Shown here: positions 1 to 8,779 of the stretch, in pieces
Numbering within the stretch: position 1 is the first letter of the stretch
Layout: every line of letters begins with the position of its first letter
Assembly: GCF_011764485.1 (NCBI RefSeq)
Contig: NZ_AP022848.1
Span: 3,066,001 to 3,130,000, forward strand
Direction of reading: 5' to 3'
Length of the DNA: 64,000 bases
Origin: Bosea sp. ANAM02
Lineage (GTDB): Bacteria; Pseudomonadota; Alphaproteobacteria; Rhizobiales; Beijerinckiaceae
Program-made: the position numbers and the translations under genes
Notes under the pieces: model-generated
What the model was told of the DNA's origin: nothing
Seen by the model: only the letters and a program-made list of their open reading frames with translations
Databases searched by the model: none

Positions 1-660
1 TGTCATGCCGGCCGAGGCGCGGGACTTGAACTCTGGGAACTTCGCTTCTCGTTTGCTGGGCGAATAATCGCCCTGGCTGCGGCGACGCAGGGCAGCAAGG
101 GCAGCACTGTATTCCGGCTCTAGCGCACCAAGGAAGCGCTCCATTCCCTCCGCGTTGAGCGCAAGGTTCTTCGCGGCGAGGAACGTGGACACCCGCGCCA
201 GCTCCATCAGCACGCTCCGCAAGTGACGGCGGACGTTAGGATGGTCCTGCAAAGACTCCTCACCCGCTTCCTCGGCCCCGGCAAAGCGCGTCCGGGCGTC
301 CTCCCATTGGCTATGCTCAATGTCCCAATCGTCAGCCCTCCCCGGCTCCTCTTCGTGCCGGGAGATGAACCAGCCGTACCACTGACCTGCCAATCCGTGG
401 GCTTCGCGGAAGGACAACGAGACGCCGCCGCCTGTCGCCTGCGCCATGAGGCGTTCGATACGCGACGTGATTTCAGCGTCCCAATCGCGCAGCTCAATCT
501 TAGCCTGCCCCATAGGCAGAGATGCGGGCCGCCTAAAGCGCTCCTCTTGGGAGACGCCGAACGCTGCCTTGTAGGCCGCTCTTACCGACTCAGGGATACC
601 TTTGCGGGCGAACCAATCGCCGTTTTTAGCGCGGGTTAGGGAAGTCATCGCAACAGCCAT
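1..660 (-). CDS. Tyrosine-type site-specific integrase, N-terminal part (cut by window edge)
   Basis: An open frame of 220 codons reads off the left edge with no stop, so only the N-terminal part is visible. It begins MAVAMTSLTRAKNGDWFARK, the basic, Trp-containing start typical of phage/island tyrosine recombinases with an N-terminal arm-binding domain, followed by a helical, charged SAM-like segment. The catalytic R-H-R-Y domain would lie outside the window and cannot be checked. The start at 660 is chosen because AAAGGG lies 8 bases upstream; an internal ATG at 648 lacks such a site. The gene begins 85 bases from the 3' end of tRNA-Glu and reads away from it, the usual layout of an element integrated in a tRNA gene. 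The family call rests on the N-terminal pattern and this context. Confidence 0.75.
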   Translation of the reverse strand, partial: MAVAMTSLTRAKNGDWFARKGIPESVRAAYKAAFGVSQEERFRRPASLPMGQAKIELRDWDAEITSRIERLMAQATGGGVSLSFREAHGLAGQWYGWFISRHEEEPGRADDWDIEHSQWEDARTRFAGAEEAGEESLQDHPNVRRHLRSVLMELARVSTFLAAKNLALNAEGMERFLGALEPEYSAALAALRRRSQGDYSPSKREAKFPEFKSRASAGMT

Positions 661-745
661 TTGTAGCGCCCTTTGTAGCGGAAGGGCGAGCGGAAGCCAT
701 TGGAGACCAATAACTTCTTTCAGATCAAGCGCTTAAATGCTGTGG

Positions 746-820
746 TGGCGCGGTCTACGGGAATCGAACCCGTCTTCCCAGCGTGAAAGGCTGGTGTCCT
801 AACCGATAGACGAAGACCGC
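746..820 (-). tRNA. tRNA-Glu (anticodon UUC), CCA encoded
   Basis: Read on the minus strand, the acceptor arms GCGGTCT (820-814) and AGACCGC (756-750) pair perfectly. The anticodon stem-loop is CCAGC-CUUUCAC-GCUGG, giving anticodon UUC, and the T arm carries GGTTCGATTCC. The discriminator G at 749 is followed by a genomically encoded CCA (748-746). Total length is 75 bases. The 3' end faces the integrase gene, so the T arm and acceptor end are the probable attachment core. Confidence 0.97.
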
Positions 821-860
821 TTTGCCGCGAACCGGTGCGGTTCGTGCCGAAGCGGGGCGA

Positions 861-889
861 GGTATAGTGGCAGGCCTGCCGCTCCGCAA
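861..889 (-). promoter_or_regulatory. Promoter of tRNA-Glu
   Basis: On the minus strand TTGCGG (889-884) and TATACC (866-861) are separated by exactly 17 bases, close to a housekeeping sigma -35/-10 pair. The -10 box lies about 40 bases before the mature 5' end at 820, a normal distance for a stable RNA gene. Confidence 0.65.
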
Positions 890-922
890 GCACCCGTTCA
901 CAAGAAAATAGCCGGCGGCGCG

Positions 923-2749
923 TCAGACCGGCCGGGCGAGATCGAGGATGCGCAATTCCGCCGTCTCCCGGCCGCCCCAGCGATTCAGCGAGAGCGTCGC
1001 CGCGAGATGCACCATCTCGCCGCGCGCGGCGAACAGGGCCTGGCCGAGCGGCTCCTGCGCCGCCCGGAAAGCGATTCCCCCGATGCTGGCGCCGTCGCCC
1101 GAGCGCAGCTTGATGCGGACATGGCCGCCGGAGCCGATCTCGATCGCATCGGTCAGGCGATGCGCCGGGAAGACGAAGACCGGCTCGGGACTGCCCGAAC
1201 CGAAAGGACCGGCCTTGTCGATCTCGGCGAGGAGACGCGGCGTGGCACCACCGGCGCTCAGCGCGGCATCGACGAGCAGCGCCTCGGCATCGCCGGCCGC
1301 ATCGACCTCGCGCTGCAAATGCGTGTTGAGAAAGGCATGGAAAGCGTCGGCTTGGCCGGCCGCGAGCGTCACGCCGGCCGCCATCGCATGTCCCCCGCCC
1401 TTGACCGCATGGCCGGCCTCGACGGCGGCGCGCACGGCGCGGCCGAGATCGACGCCTGCGATCGAGCGGCCGGAGCCGGTCGCGCCGCCCTCCCCGTTCA
1501 GCGCCAGCGCGAAAGCCGGGCGGCGGAAACGCTCCTTCAACCGGGCCGCGACCAGCCCGACGATGCCGGGGTGCCAGTCGGCGCTGCCGGCGAGCAGGAC
1601 CGGCAGCTCGGCCATGCCGGCGAGCTCATGCTCGGCCTGCGAGACCGCCTCCAGCACCGCGAGACGCTCGATCTCCTGCCGCTCCTGATTGAGGCGGTTG
1701 AGCTCGGCCGCGATGCTGCGCGCCTCGACCTCGTCATCGGTCAGGAGCAGGCGCGCGCCGAGCGCGGCATCGCCGATGCGCCCCCCGGCATTGATGCGCG
1801 GGCCGAGCAGGAAGCCGAGATGCCAGGGCTGGATCGGCCCGTCGAGACCGGAGACGTCCATCAGCGCGGCAAGGCCGGGCCGGGCGCGGCTGCGCATCAT
1901 CGCCAACCCCTGCCGGACGAAGGCACGGTTGAGCCCCTGCAAGGGCACGACATCGGCCACCGTCGCCAGGGCGACGACATCAAGCATCGCCAGCAGGTCA
2001 GGCTCGCTGCCGCGCGCGACCCAATGGCCCTGCCGGCGCAGCGTCCGGCTGGTCGCGACCAGCGCAAGGAAAACGACGCCAGCGGCGCAGAGATGGCCGA
2101 GGCCCGAGAGATCGTCCTGCCGGTTCGGGTTGACCAACGCCTCGACCGCCGGCAGCCGCTCCGGCGCCTGATGGTGGTCGAGCACCACGACATCCAGGCC
2201 GAGCCGGCGCGCCTCCGCCAAAGGTTCCTCGCTGGTCGTGCCGCAATCGACGGTGACGAGCAGGGTCGCGCCCTCGCCCGCCAGCATGCGGATCGCCTCG
2301 CTATTGGGGCCGTAGCCCTCGATCAGGCGATCGGGGATATGGATGCGCGGGCGGGCACCGGCCTGGGTCAGGAATCCGGCCAGCAGAGCCGAGGAGCAGG
2401 CGCCGTCGACGTCGTAGTCGCCGAAAATGGCGACGCGCTCGCCTTTGATGCCGGCCTGTGCCAGGCGGGCGGCGGCGGCTTCCATGTCGGTGAGGACGGC
2501 GGGGTCGGGCAGCAGGTCGCGCAGCTTCGGTTCGAGGAAGAGCGCGGCCTCCGCGGGCTCGACGCCGCGCGAGGCGAGCAGGCGCGAGAGGATGTCGGAG
2601 AGCCCCTCGCGCTGGGAAAGTGCCTCGGCCCGGCCGAGGCCTGCCGTATCGAGGCGATCGCGCCAGGGACGGCCGAGGGCCGAACGGCTCACGCCGAGGA
2701 AAACACGGGACTGCTGCACCAGACTCATCGTGCCAACGGCGTCGCCCAT
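923..2749 (-). CDS. recJ: Single-stranded-DNA-specific exonuclease RecJ
   Basis: Encodes a 608-residue DHH-family 5'-3' exonuclease acting on single-stranded DNA in recombination and repair. Motif I (GDYDVDG, about 110-116), VTVDCG (about 166-170) and the DHH triad (191-193) are all present, so the Mn-binding phosphoesterase core looks intact. A DHHA1 domain follows, with a glycine-rich GGGHAMAAG stretch, and then an OB-like C-terminal region. Length is normal for alphaproteobacterial RecJ. Translation may start at Met1 or at Met8. It lies downstream of glpX and hom on the same strand, a common order in Hyphomicrobiales, but a 184-base gap with a palindromic repeat separates it from glpX. Confidence 0.97.
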   Translation of the reverse strand: MGDAVGTMSLVQQSRVFLGVSRSALGRPWRDRLDTAGLGRAEALSQREGLSDILSRLLASRGVEPAEAALFLEPKLRDLLPDPAVLTDMEAAAARLAQAGIKGERVAIFGDYDVDGACSSALLAGFLTQAGARPRIHIPDRLIEGYGPNSEAIRMLAGEGATLLVTVDCGTTSEEPLAEARRLGLDVVVLDHHQAPERLPAVEALVNPNRQDDLSGLGHLCAAGVVFLALVATSRTLRRQGHWVARGSEPDLLAMLDVVALATVADVVPLQGLNRAFVRQGLAMMRSRARPGLAALMDVSGLDGPIQPWHLGFLLGPRINAGGRIGDAALGARLLLTDDEVEARSIAAELNRLNQERQEIERLAVLEAVSQAEHELAGMAELPVLLAGSADWHPGIVGLVAARLKERFRRPAFALALNGEGGATGSGRSIAGVDLGRAVRAAVEAGHAVKGGGHAMAAGVTLAAGQADAFHAFLNTHLQREVDAAGDAEALLVDAALSAGGATPRLLAEIDKAGPFGSGSPEPVFVFPAHRLTDAIEIGSGGHVRIKLRSGDGASIGGIAFRAAQEPLGQALFAARGEMVHLAATLSLNRWGGRETAELRILDLARPV

Positions 2750-2818
2750 AGCGGGCGCAAGGTCAACAAGCGTCGCACTTGCAGCGTGGGCGCGGTCGGA
2801 TAGGCAAGCCGTTGTAAC

Positions 2819-2916
2819 GCCGTCATGCTCGGGCTTGACCCGAGCATCTCGTGACGATGGAGGCTGCGGCGCCTCTTCCGGCCTGAGATTCTCGGGTCAA
2901 GCCCGAGAATGACGGC
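2819..2916. repeat. Intergenic palindromic element, CTCGGGCTTGACCCGAG class
   Basis: Outer arms CCGTCATGCTCGGGCTTGAC and the matching TCAAGCCCGAGAATGACGG copy are inverted around a central ~40-base loop; each arm is itself nearly palindromic (CTCGGG...CCCGAG). The element lies between the glpX stop and the recJ start. It shares only the GTCAT...ATGAC ends with the other intergenic elements in this window. Confidence 0.85.
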
Positions 2917-2933
2917 TGGACAGCGGGCTCTGC

Positions 2934-3932
2934 TCAGTCGAGCTGGAACTTCGAGAGTTCGCGGTGCTCGCCGTAGATGCGGCGGACCGTGCCGGTGATC
3001 GAGCGATAGACCAGCGTCTCGGTCTCGATCACGTCCTTGCCGAAGCGCACGCCCGAGAGCATGCCGCCATCGGTGACGCCGGTGGCGCAGACGATGACGT
3101 CGCCGGAGGCCATTTCCGACATGTCGTATTTCTTGTTGGGGTCCTTGACGCCCATGCCGGCCGCACGCACGCGCTTCTCCTCGGTGTCGAGGATGAGGCG
3201 GCCCTGCATCTGGCCGCCGACGCAGCGCAGAGCGGCAGCCGCGAGAACGCCTTCCGGCGCACCGCCGATGCCGAGATAGAGGTCGATGCCGGTCTTCTCG
3301 GGCTGGGTGCAGAAGATCACGCCGGCGACATCGCCGTCGGTGATCAGGCGGATCGAGCAGCCGGTCTTGCGGACCTCCTCGATCAGCTTGGCATGGCGCG
3401 GGCGGTCCATGATCAGCGTCGAGATCTCGCTCGGCTTCACGCCCTTGGCCTTCGCGAGTGCGGCGATGTTGTCGGCCGGCGAGGCGTCGAGATCGATGAT
3501 GCCCTGCGGATAGCCGGGGCCGATCGCGATCTTGTCCATGTAGACGTCGGGGGCATAGAGCAGGCTGCCGGCGCCGGCCATCGCCATCACGGCGATCGAC
3601 CCCGGCATGTCCTTGGCGCAAAGCGTGGTGCCCTCGAGCGGATCGACCGCGATATGCACCTTCGGCCCCTGCTTGTTGCCGACCTTCTCGCCGATGAAGA
3701 GCATCGGCGCCTCGTCGCGCTCGCCCTCGCCGATGACGATCTCGCCGTCGATCGGCAGGCGGTTCAGTTCACGGCGCATCGCGTCGACCGCGGCCTGGTC
3801 GGCCGCCTTCTCGTTGCCGTGGCCGCGCCAGCGGGCGGCGGAGACGGCCGCGCGCTCGGTGACGCGCACGAGCTCCATCGAGAGATAGCGCTCGATGATC
3901 TGGTCGGGGGAGATGCGGAGATCGACGGACAT
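2934..3932 (-). CDS. glpX: Class II fructose-1,6-bisphosphatase
   Basis: A 332-residue GlpX-type phosphatase that hydrolyses fructose 1,6-bisphosphate to fructose 6-phosphate in gluconeogenesis (and in the Calvin cycle where present). The metal/phosphate motifs IGEGERDEAP (about 67-76) and DPLEGTT (97-103) are intact, and DGDVAG and TGVTDGG follow further on. The start is supported by an AGGGGA site about 7 bases upstream. It lies 41 bases downstream of hom on the same strand, so hom and glpX are probably co-transcribed, a pairing common in this order. Confidence 0.97.
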   Translation of the reverse strand: MSVDLRISPDQIIERYLSMELVRVTERAAVSAARWRGHGNEKAADQAAVDAMRRELNRLPIDGEIVIGEGERDEAPMLFIGEKVGNKQGPKVHIAVDPLEGTTLCAKDMPGSIAVMAMAGAGSLLYAPDVYMDKIAIGPGYPQGIIDLDASPADNIAALAKAKGVKPSEISTLIMDRPRHAKLIEEVRKTGCSIRLITDGDVAGVIFCTQPEKTGIDLYLGIGGAPEGVLAAAALRCVGGQMQGRLILDTEEKRVRAAGMGVKDPNKKYDMSEMASGDVIVCATGVTDGGMLSGVRFGKDVIETETLVYRSITGTVRRIYGEHRELSKFQLD

Positions 3933-3973
3933 GAAAAGAGTCCCCTTGCAATGAGTTTGGCAGGTATGGCCGG

Positions 3974-5326
3974 TCAGGCCTGTTCCCGCTCTATGCGGAT
4001 GACTTGCGGCGGTTCCGCGACATGGCCGTCGGCGGTGACCTTTTCGAGCGCGGCGCGGATGGCGCTCTCGCTGGTGGCATAGGTGATGAGCACGACCGGG
4101 ACCGGCGCGCCCGAGCGGCCGCCGGGATCGCGGATAGCGGCCTCGGGCGAGCGGCGCTGGACTATGCTCTCCAGCGAGATGTCGGCCTCCGCCATGCGGG
4201 TCGCGATCGCCGCGGCGGCACCCGGACGGTCGGCAACGGCGAGGCGGACATAGTAGCCGCCCTCGTGGCGCTGCATCGGGGCGCGCTTGGGCTCTTCCAG
4301 GCGCGCGACCGGCAGGCCGAAGGGCAGGCCGGCCGTGCCGCGCGCGACATCGGCGATGTCGGCGACGACGGCCGAGGCCGTGGGGTCGCCGCCGGCGCCC
4401 GGGCCGACCAGCGTGATCTCGCGGACCGCGTCCGCATCGACCGAAACGGCGTTGAGCACGCCCATCACCTGCGCGATCGCGGAGGATTTCGGCACCATGG
4501 TCGGGTGCACGCGCTGCTCGATGCCGGTCTTGGTGCGCTCGGCCACGCCGAGCAGCTTGATGCGGTAGCCGAGATCGTCAGCCATCTTCAGGTCGAGCGG
4601 CGTGATCGTCGAAATGCCTTCGACATGAATCGCTTCGGCGTCGATCTTCGTACCGAAGGCGAGGCTCGTCAGGATCGCGAGCTTATGGGCGGTGTCGAAG
4701 CCCTCGACGTCGAAGGTCGGGTCCGCTTCGGCATAGCCGAGGCGCTGGGCGTCCTTCAGGCAGGCCTCGAAGGTCAGGCCCTCCTGCTCCATCCGCGAGA
4801 GGATGTAGTTGCAGGTGCCGTTGAGGATGCCGGAGATGCGGCCGACATTGTTGCCGGCCAGCGCCTCGCGCAGCGTCTTCACCACGGGGATGCCGCCGGC
4901 CGAAGAGGCCTCGAAGGCGAGCGCCACGCCCTTGCTCTCGGCGAGATCGGCGAGCGCCACGCCATGGGCCGCAAGCAGCGCCTTGTTGGCGGTGACGACA
5001 TGCTTGCCGGCCGACAGGGCGGCCTCGACGGCCGCCTTGGCGGGGCCGTCCGAGCCGCCGATCAGTTCGACGAAGCAGTCGATCTCGTCCGATTTCGCCA
5101 GCGCGACGGGATCGTCGAACCAGGAGAGCCCGCCAACATCGATGCCGCGATCGCGATTGCGGTCGCGCGCCGAGACCGCGGTGACGCGGATCGTACGGCC
5201 GCAGCGCGCCGCCAGCGCATTCTCCTGCCGGCGCAGGATGCGCAAGGTGGAGGCGCCGACCGTGCCGAGGCCGGCAAGGCCGATGCGCAGGGGCTGGGAG
5301 GCATTCGGGAGGGCAGCGCTGGTCAT
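3974..5326 (-). CDS. hom: Homoserine dehydrogenase
   Basis: A 450-residue monofunctional enzyme that reduces aspartate semialdehyde to homoserine, feeding threonine and methionine synthesis. The Rossmann motif GLGTVG is at 19-24, the catalytic-domain signature GRISGILNGTCNYIL follows at about 165-180, and a C-terminal ACT domain (GGYYVRLAVADRPG onward) points to feedback control by threonine. Its ATG overlaps the TGA of the upstream AraC-type gene, which suggests translational coupling. glpX follows after 41 bases. Confidence 0.97.
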   Translation of the reverse strand: MTSAALPNASQPLRIGLAGLGTVGASTLRILRRQENALAARCGRTIRVTAVSARDRNRDRGIDVGGLSWFDDPVALAKSDEIDCFVELIGGSDGPAKAAVEAALSAGKHVVTANKALLAAHGVALADLAESKGVALAFEASSAGGIPVVKTLREALAGNNVGRISGILNGTCNYILSRMEQEGLTFEACLKDAQRLGYAEADPTFDVEGFDTAHKLAILTSLAFGTKIDAEAIHVEGISTITPLDLKMADDLGYRIKLLGVAERTKTGIEQRVHPTMVPKSSAIAQVMGVLNAVSVDADAVREITLVGPGAGGDPTASAVVADIADVARGTAGLPFGLPVARLEEPKRAPMQRHEGGYYVRLAVADRPGAAAAIATRMAEADISLESIVQRRSPEAAIRDPGGRSGAPVPVVLITYATSESAIRAALEKVTADGHVAEPPQVIRIEREQA

Positions 5327-6129
5327 GGGCGCGGGGTCGCACGCGGCGCGATGCGAGTCAACGAGGAAGCCGCGCCGCGCCCGACGGATGCCCGTGCGGC
5401 CGCCGGAGCGCTGCCGAAATGGCGCGCATAGGCGCGTGAGAAGGCCGCGGCGCTGCCGTACCCGACCTGGCGCGCAACCGTCTTGATCATCCCGCCCCGG
5501 GCAAGCGCCCGGCGTCCAAGGGCCAGGCGCCAGCCGTTTAGATAGGCAATCGGGGGCGTGCCGACGGTCCCGGCGAACAGCGTCATGAAGCGCGTGCGGG
5601 ACAGGCCGGCCAGCGCCGCGAGATCGCCGGCCTGCCAGTTTCGCTGCGGCTGCTCATGGATCGCGACGAGAGCGGGATAGATGTTGGGATGCGCGAGACC
5701 GGCGAGCAGACCGGCATCGGCCGCGCCTGCCTCGATCGCATGCCGCAGAACCATGAGCAGGATGAGGCGGCCGAGATAGTCGATGGCCAGCGGCGCGCCG
5801 CAGCGGCCGGTCTCCAGTTCGGCCATGAAATTCTCGGCAACCGCGGACAGCGCCGTTCCCGCGGCCAGCGGCACCACCAGCGGATCGGGCATGGCCCGCA
5901 TCAGGGGATTGGCGCTGCCCTCGAAATCGATCCGCGCCGCGGCGCTGACGACGGAAACCACGTCGCGGGCACGGGCGCCGAGTGCGATGGCGGGCACACC
6001 GTCGGCGGCGAGACCGATCACCATGTTGGCGGGCTCGTCCCCCGCGGGGCGCAGCGGAACGACCGAAAGCGAGAACAAGCGAAAGAAGACGGACAGCCGG
6101 TCGCGCGACGATGCTGAACTTTCAATCAT
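5323..6129 (-). CDS. AraC-family transcriptional regulator
   Basis: A cupin-like N-terminal half (MVIGLAADGVPAIALG, then a hydrophobic core) is followed by a C-terminal AraC double helix-turn-helix: AALAGLSRTRFMTLFAG for the first helix pair and VARQVGYGSAAAFSRAY plus RHFGSAP for the second. I place the start at 6129 (MIESSASS), giving 268 residues, because a longer frame would run into the divergent peroxiredoxin gene; 6147 is an alternative ATG. It is divergent from that gene across about 66 bases and probably regulates it. Its TGA overlaps the hom ATG. The inducer is unknown. Confidence 0.85.
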   Translation of the reverse strand: MIESSASSRDRLSVFFRLFSLSVVPLRPAGDEPANMVIGLAADGVPAIALGARARDVVSVVSAAARIDFEGSANPLMRAMPDPLVVPLAAGTALSAVAENFMAELETGRCGAPLAIDYLGRLILLMVLRHAIEAGAADAGLLAGLAHPNIYPALVAIHEQPQRNWQAGDLAALAGLSRTRFMTLFAGTVGTPPIAYLNGWRLALGRRALARGGMIKTVARQVGYGSAAAFSRAYARHFGSAPAAARASVGRGAASSLTRIAPRATPRP

Positions 6130-6195
6130 GTTTTCCGGACCATCCATGATCCCAAATCTGACAATCTCCGCTGCACCAGGCAAGAGGAGTTCGCC

Positions 6196-6732
6196 ATGCT
6201 TTATCCCCGCCAAGCCGCCCCCACGCTCCGTGTCGACACGGTCGCGCATGGTCCGTTCGATCTCGCGGCCGAGAAGCCCGAGCGGTTCACGCTGGTCTGC
6301 TATTATCGCGGCCTGCATTGCCCGATCTGCGCGACCTATCTGAAGGAGCTGGAACGTCTCGTGCCCGATTTCGCCCGGCGCGGGGTCGAGACGATCGCCG
6401 TCAGCAGCGACGCGGCGGATCGCGCCCGGCAGATGGCCGACAAGATCGACGCTTCCGGCCTGCGCATCGGCTATGGGCTCGACCTCGCCAGCGCGCGCGA
6501 ATGGGGGCTGTACGTCTCCGCATCACGCGGCAAGACGTCGATCGGCATCGAGGAGCCCGCCCTGTTCTCGGAGCCGGGCGTCTTCCTCATACGTACCGAC
6601 GGCACGATCTACTACGCGTCGGTCCAGTCGATGCCCTTCGCGCGACCGGCCTTTTCCGAGTTGCTGCAGGCGCTCGATTTCGCGATCAAGAACGATTACC
6701 CGGCGCGCGGCGAATATACCGGCCCGGTCTGA
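6196..6732 (+). CDS. Peroxiredoxin-like (AhpC/TSA, thioredoxin-fold) protein
   Basis: A 178-residue thioredoxin-fold protein with the redox motif HCPIC (about 41-45) at the start of the first helix, after the strand FTLVCYYRG. The order CYYRG-x-HCPIC and the later VFLIRTDGTIYYASVQ strand match the peroxiredoxin-like branch of AhpC/TSA proteins, which probably reduce peroxides or other disulfide-linked substrates. No signal peptide is visible, so it is cytoplasmic. AGGAG lies 7 bases before the ATG. The divergent AraC-type gene is a plausible regulator. Substrate and reductant cannot be read from sequence. Confidence 0.88.
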   Translation: MLYPRQAAPTLRVDTVAHGPFDLAAEKPERFTLVCYYRGLHCPICATYLKELERLVPDFARRGVETIAVSSDAADRARQMADKIDASGLRIGYGLDLASAREWGLYVSASRGKTSIGIEEPALFSEPGVFLIRTDGTIYYASVQSMPFARPAFSELLQALDFAIKNDYPARGEYTGPV

Positions 6733-6760
6733 TCGACCGCATCGGAGCGCGTCGCCGGCC

Positions 6761-7192
6761 TCAGCCGAAATGGCAGACGACCTCGGCTGCGACGCGCTTC
6801 ACCTTGTCATCCTCGAAGCCGAGATAGATGCGCAGCAGATTGGTGCCGAAGGCGGTCGCCTTGATGGTGTGCAGGGCCTCGATCGTCGTTCCTTGCGAAA
6901 CGGTGCTGTTCTCGACGGCAGGGGTCCAGAACCAGGGTCTGGGCGGATCGATCGTGACTTCCGAGAGGATGCGCTCGGCATCGGCCCGGCCGGTTCCGAC
7001 CGGGATGTAGCGCAGAACGATGTCCGTCGCGTCGCGGGCGCATTCGCGGCCATTGGTGACGGCCAGAACGTCCGAGACCAGGGCCGAGCGCGTCTGCGGG
7101 ATGCGCCCCTTCGAATAGTCGTAGGTCGCGACGAGGCAGATCAGCGCGAAGACGGCGAAAGCGACGCCGAGCAGGCGGCCTTTTCGGGACAT
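6761..7192 (-). CDS. Hypothetical single-pass membrane protein
   Basis: From the ATG at 7192 the product starts MSRKGRLLGVAFAVFALICL, a short basic N-terminus and one strongly hydrophobic segment (about residues 7-24) that would anchor or export it. A ~120-residue outer domain follows with two cysteines (RECARD and the C-terminal VVCHFG). In-frame ATGs at 7234 and 7249 would add up to 19 residues; none has a convincing ribosome-binding site. I do not recognise a family. It lies between the peroxiredoxin-like gene (convergent) and alaC. Confidence 0.7.
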   Translation of the reverse strand: MSRKGRLLGVAFAVFALICLVATYDYSKGRIPQTRSALVSDVLAVTNGRECARDATDIVLRYIPVGTGRADAERILSEVTIDPPRPWFWTPAVENSTVSQGTTIEALHTIKATAFGTNLLRIYLGFEDDKVKRVAAEVVCHFG

Positions 7193-7303
7193 GGGAGCGA
7201 GCCTCGGGCGCGATGCGGAGCGATCCGTCCGCATCGCATCGGTTCCCATGTTTTGCGGGCGCGGTCCAGAGCCAAGGATGTCGCTGCCCCTGATCAGCTC
7301 ACG

Positions 7304-7344
7304 CCGTCATCCCGGGTCTACGCTTCGCTCCGCCCGGGATGACC
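7304..7344. repeat. Short intergenic palindrome, CATCCCGGGTC class
   Basis: GTCATCCCGGG and CCCGGGATGAC are inverted around CTACGCTTCGCTCCG-type loop sequence, downstream of the aminotransferase stop. The same class occurs, longer, near 63.7 kb. Confidence 0.75.
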
Positions 7345-7375
7345 GCCGCCTATTATCTGGAGGCTAAAGGCCGCC

Positions 7376-8596
7376 CTACCCCGCCTTCGGCATCTGGATG
7401 ACGTTGTGCAGCGTGGTTTCGGCGCCCTTGAGGAAACGGCCGATATTGCGCGCGGCCTGGCGGATGCGCTGCTCGTTCTCGACGATGGCGATGCGGACGA
7501 AGTCGTCGCCATGCTCGCCGAAGCCGATGCCCGGCGCGACCGCGACCTCGGCCTTCTCGATCAGCAGCTTCGAGAATTCCAGCGAGCCGAGATGGCGGAA
7601 CTTCTCGGGTATCGCGACCCAGGCGAACATCGAGGCCTCCGGTGCCGGAAACTCCCAGCCGGCCTTGCCGAAGCTCTCGACCAGCGCGTCGCGGCGCTTG
7701 CGGTAGGTCTCGCGCATCTCGCGGATGCAGTCGTCGGGGCCATTCAGCGCCGCGCTGGCTGCGACCTGGATCGGCGTGAAGGCGCCGTAGTCGAGATAGG
7801 ATTTCACCCGCGCCAGCGCCGCCAGCAGGCGCTCGTTGCCGACGGCGAAGCCCATGCGCCAGCCGGCCATCGAGAAGGTCTTCGACATCGAGGTGAACTC
7901 GACCGCGACATCGATCGCGCCCGGCACCTGCAGCATCGAGGGCGGCGGATTCCTCTCGTCGAAATAGACCTCGGCATAGGCGAGGTCCGAGAGCAGGATC
8001 AGATCGTGCTTCTTCGCGAAGGCGACGAGATCCCGGTAGAAATCGAGCGAGGCGACATAGGCCGTCGGATTGGCCGGGTAGCAGGTCACGAGCGCGATCG
8101 GCTTCGGCACCGAGTGGGTCATCGCCCGCTCCAGCGCCGGGAACATCGCCGGCGTCGGCTCGGCCGGGACGGAGCGAATCACGCCGCCCGCCATCAGGAA
8201 GCCGAAGGCGTGGATCGGGTAGCTCGGATTCGGCACCAGCACGACGTCGCCCGGCCCGGTGATGGCCTGCGCCATGTTGGCGAAGCCCTCCTTCGAGCCC
8301 AGCGTCGCGACCACCTGCGTGTCGGGGTTCAGCTTCACGCCGAAGCGGCGCTCGTAATAATTCGCCTGGGCGCGACGCAGGCCCCCGATGCCCTTGGAGG
8401 CGGAGTAGCGGTCGGTGCGCGGCTTGCCGGCGGTTTCGACAAGTTTCTCGACGACATGCCTGGGTGCCGGCAGGTCGGGATTGCCCATGCCGAGATCGAT
8501 GATGTCGACGCCCTTGGCGCGCTCGGCGGCCTTGATCTTGTTGACCTGTTCGAAAACGTAGGGAGGCAGGCGCTTGATACGGTGAAAATCGGTCAT
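7376..8596 (-). CDS. alaC: AlaC-type class I/II aminotransferase (LL-DAP-aminotransferase-like)
   Basis: A 406-residue fold-type I PLP enzyme. The PLP-lysine motif SMSKT places the Schiff-base Lys at 239, with NPSYP (123-127), CYPANPTAY (172-180) and SDLAYAEVYFD before it. Homologues next to hom and glpX in Hyphomicrobiales are annotated alternatively as alanine aminotransferase AlaC or LL-diaminopimelate aminotransferase; sequence alone does not decide between them, though a link to aspartate-family amino acids fits the neighbourhood. The usual direct adjacency to hom is interrupted here by about 2 kb. Confidence 0.9.
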   Translation of the reverse strand: MTDFHRIKRLPPYVFEQVNKIKAAERAKGVDIIDLGMGNPDLPAPRHVVEKLVETAGKPRTDRYSASKGIGGLRRAQANYYERRFGVKLNPDTQVVATLGSKEGFANMAQAITGPGDVVLVPNPSYPIHAFGFLMAGGVIRSVPAEPTPAMFPALERAMTHSVPKPIALVTCYPANPTAYVASLDFYRDLVAFAKKHDLILLSDLAYAEVYFDERNPPPSMLQVPGAIDVAVEFTSMSKTFSMAGWRMGFAVGNERLLAALARVKSYLDYGAFTPIQVAASAALNGPDDCIREMRETYRKRRDALVESFGKAGWEFPAPEASMFAWVAIPEKFRHLGSLEFSKLLIEKAEVAVAPGIGFGEHGDDFVRIAIVENEQRIRQAARNIGRFLKGAETTLHNVIQMPKAG

Positions 8597-8779
8597 CTCG
8601 AACAGGTCCTCGGCCGCCCACGGGCGGTGTCATGTTTTCGCCGGGATCACATCCTTGCGTCGAGGGTGCTTAGCATCGCATCTTTCGTCATGACAGAGAC
8701 AATGACGCAATATTTTGCGATTCGCAGAGCAGGCCTATCGATCCGCGGGGGCGCCACCCTGCCGGCAGCGGGTCCTTGC

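Noticed and set aside
1007..2803. Long plus-strand open frame across recJ
   Set aside because: It is antisense to recJ, composed of the Arg/Ala/Gly-rich residues expected from high-GC shadow frames, and has no domain pattern or ribosome-binding site.
2964..5431. Long plus-strand frames across glpX and hom
   Set aside because: Shadows of well-supported minus-strand genes; composition is Arg/Asp/Gly/Ala-rich without motifs.
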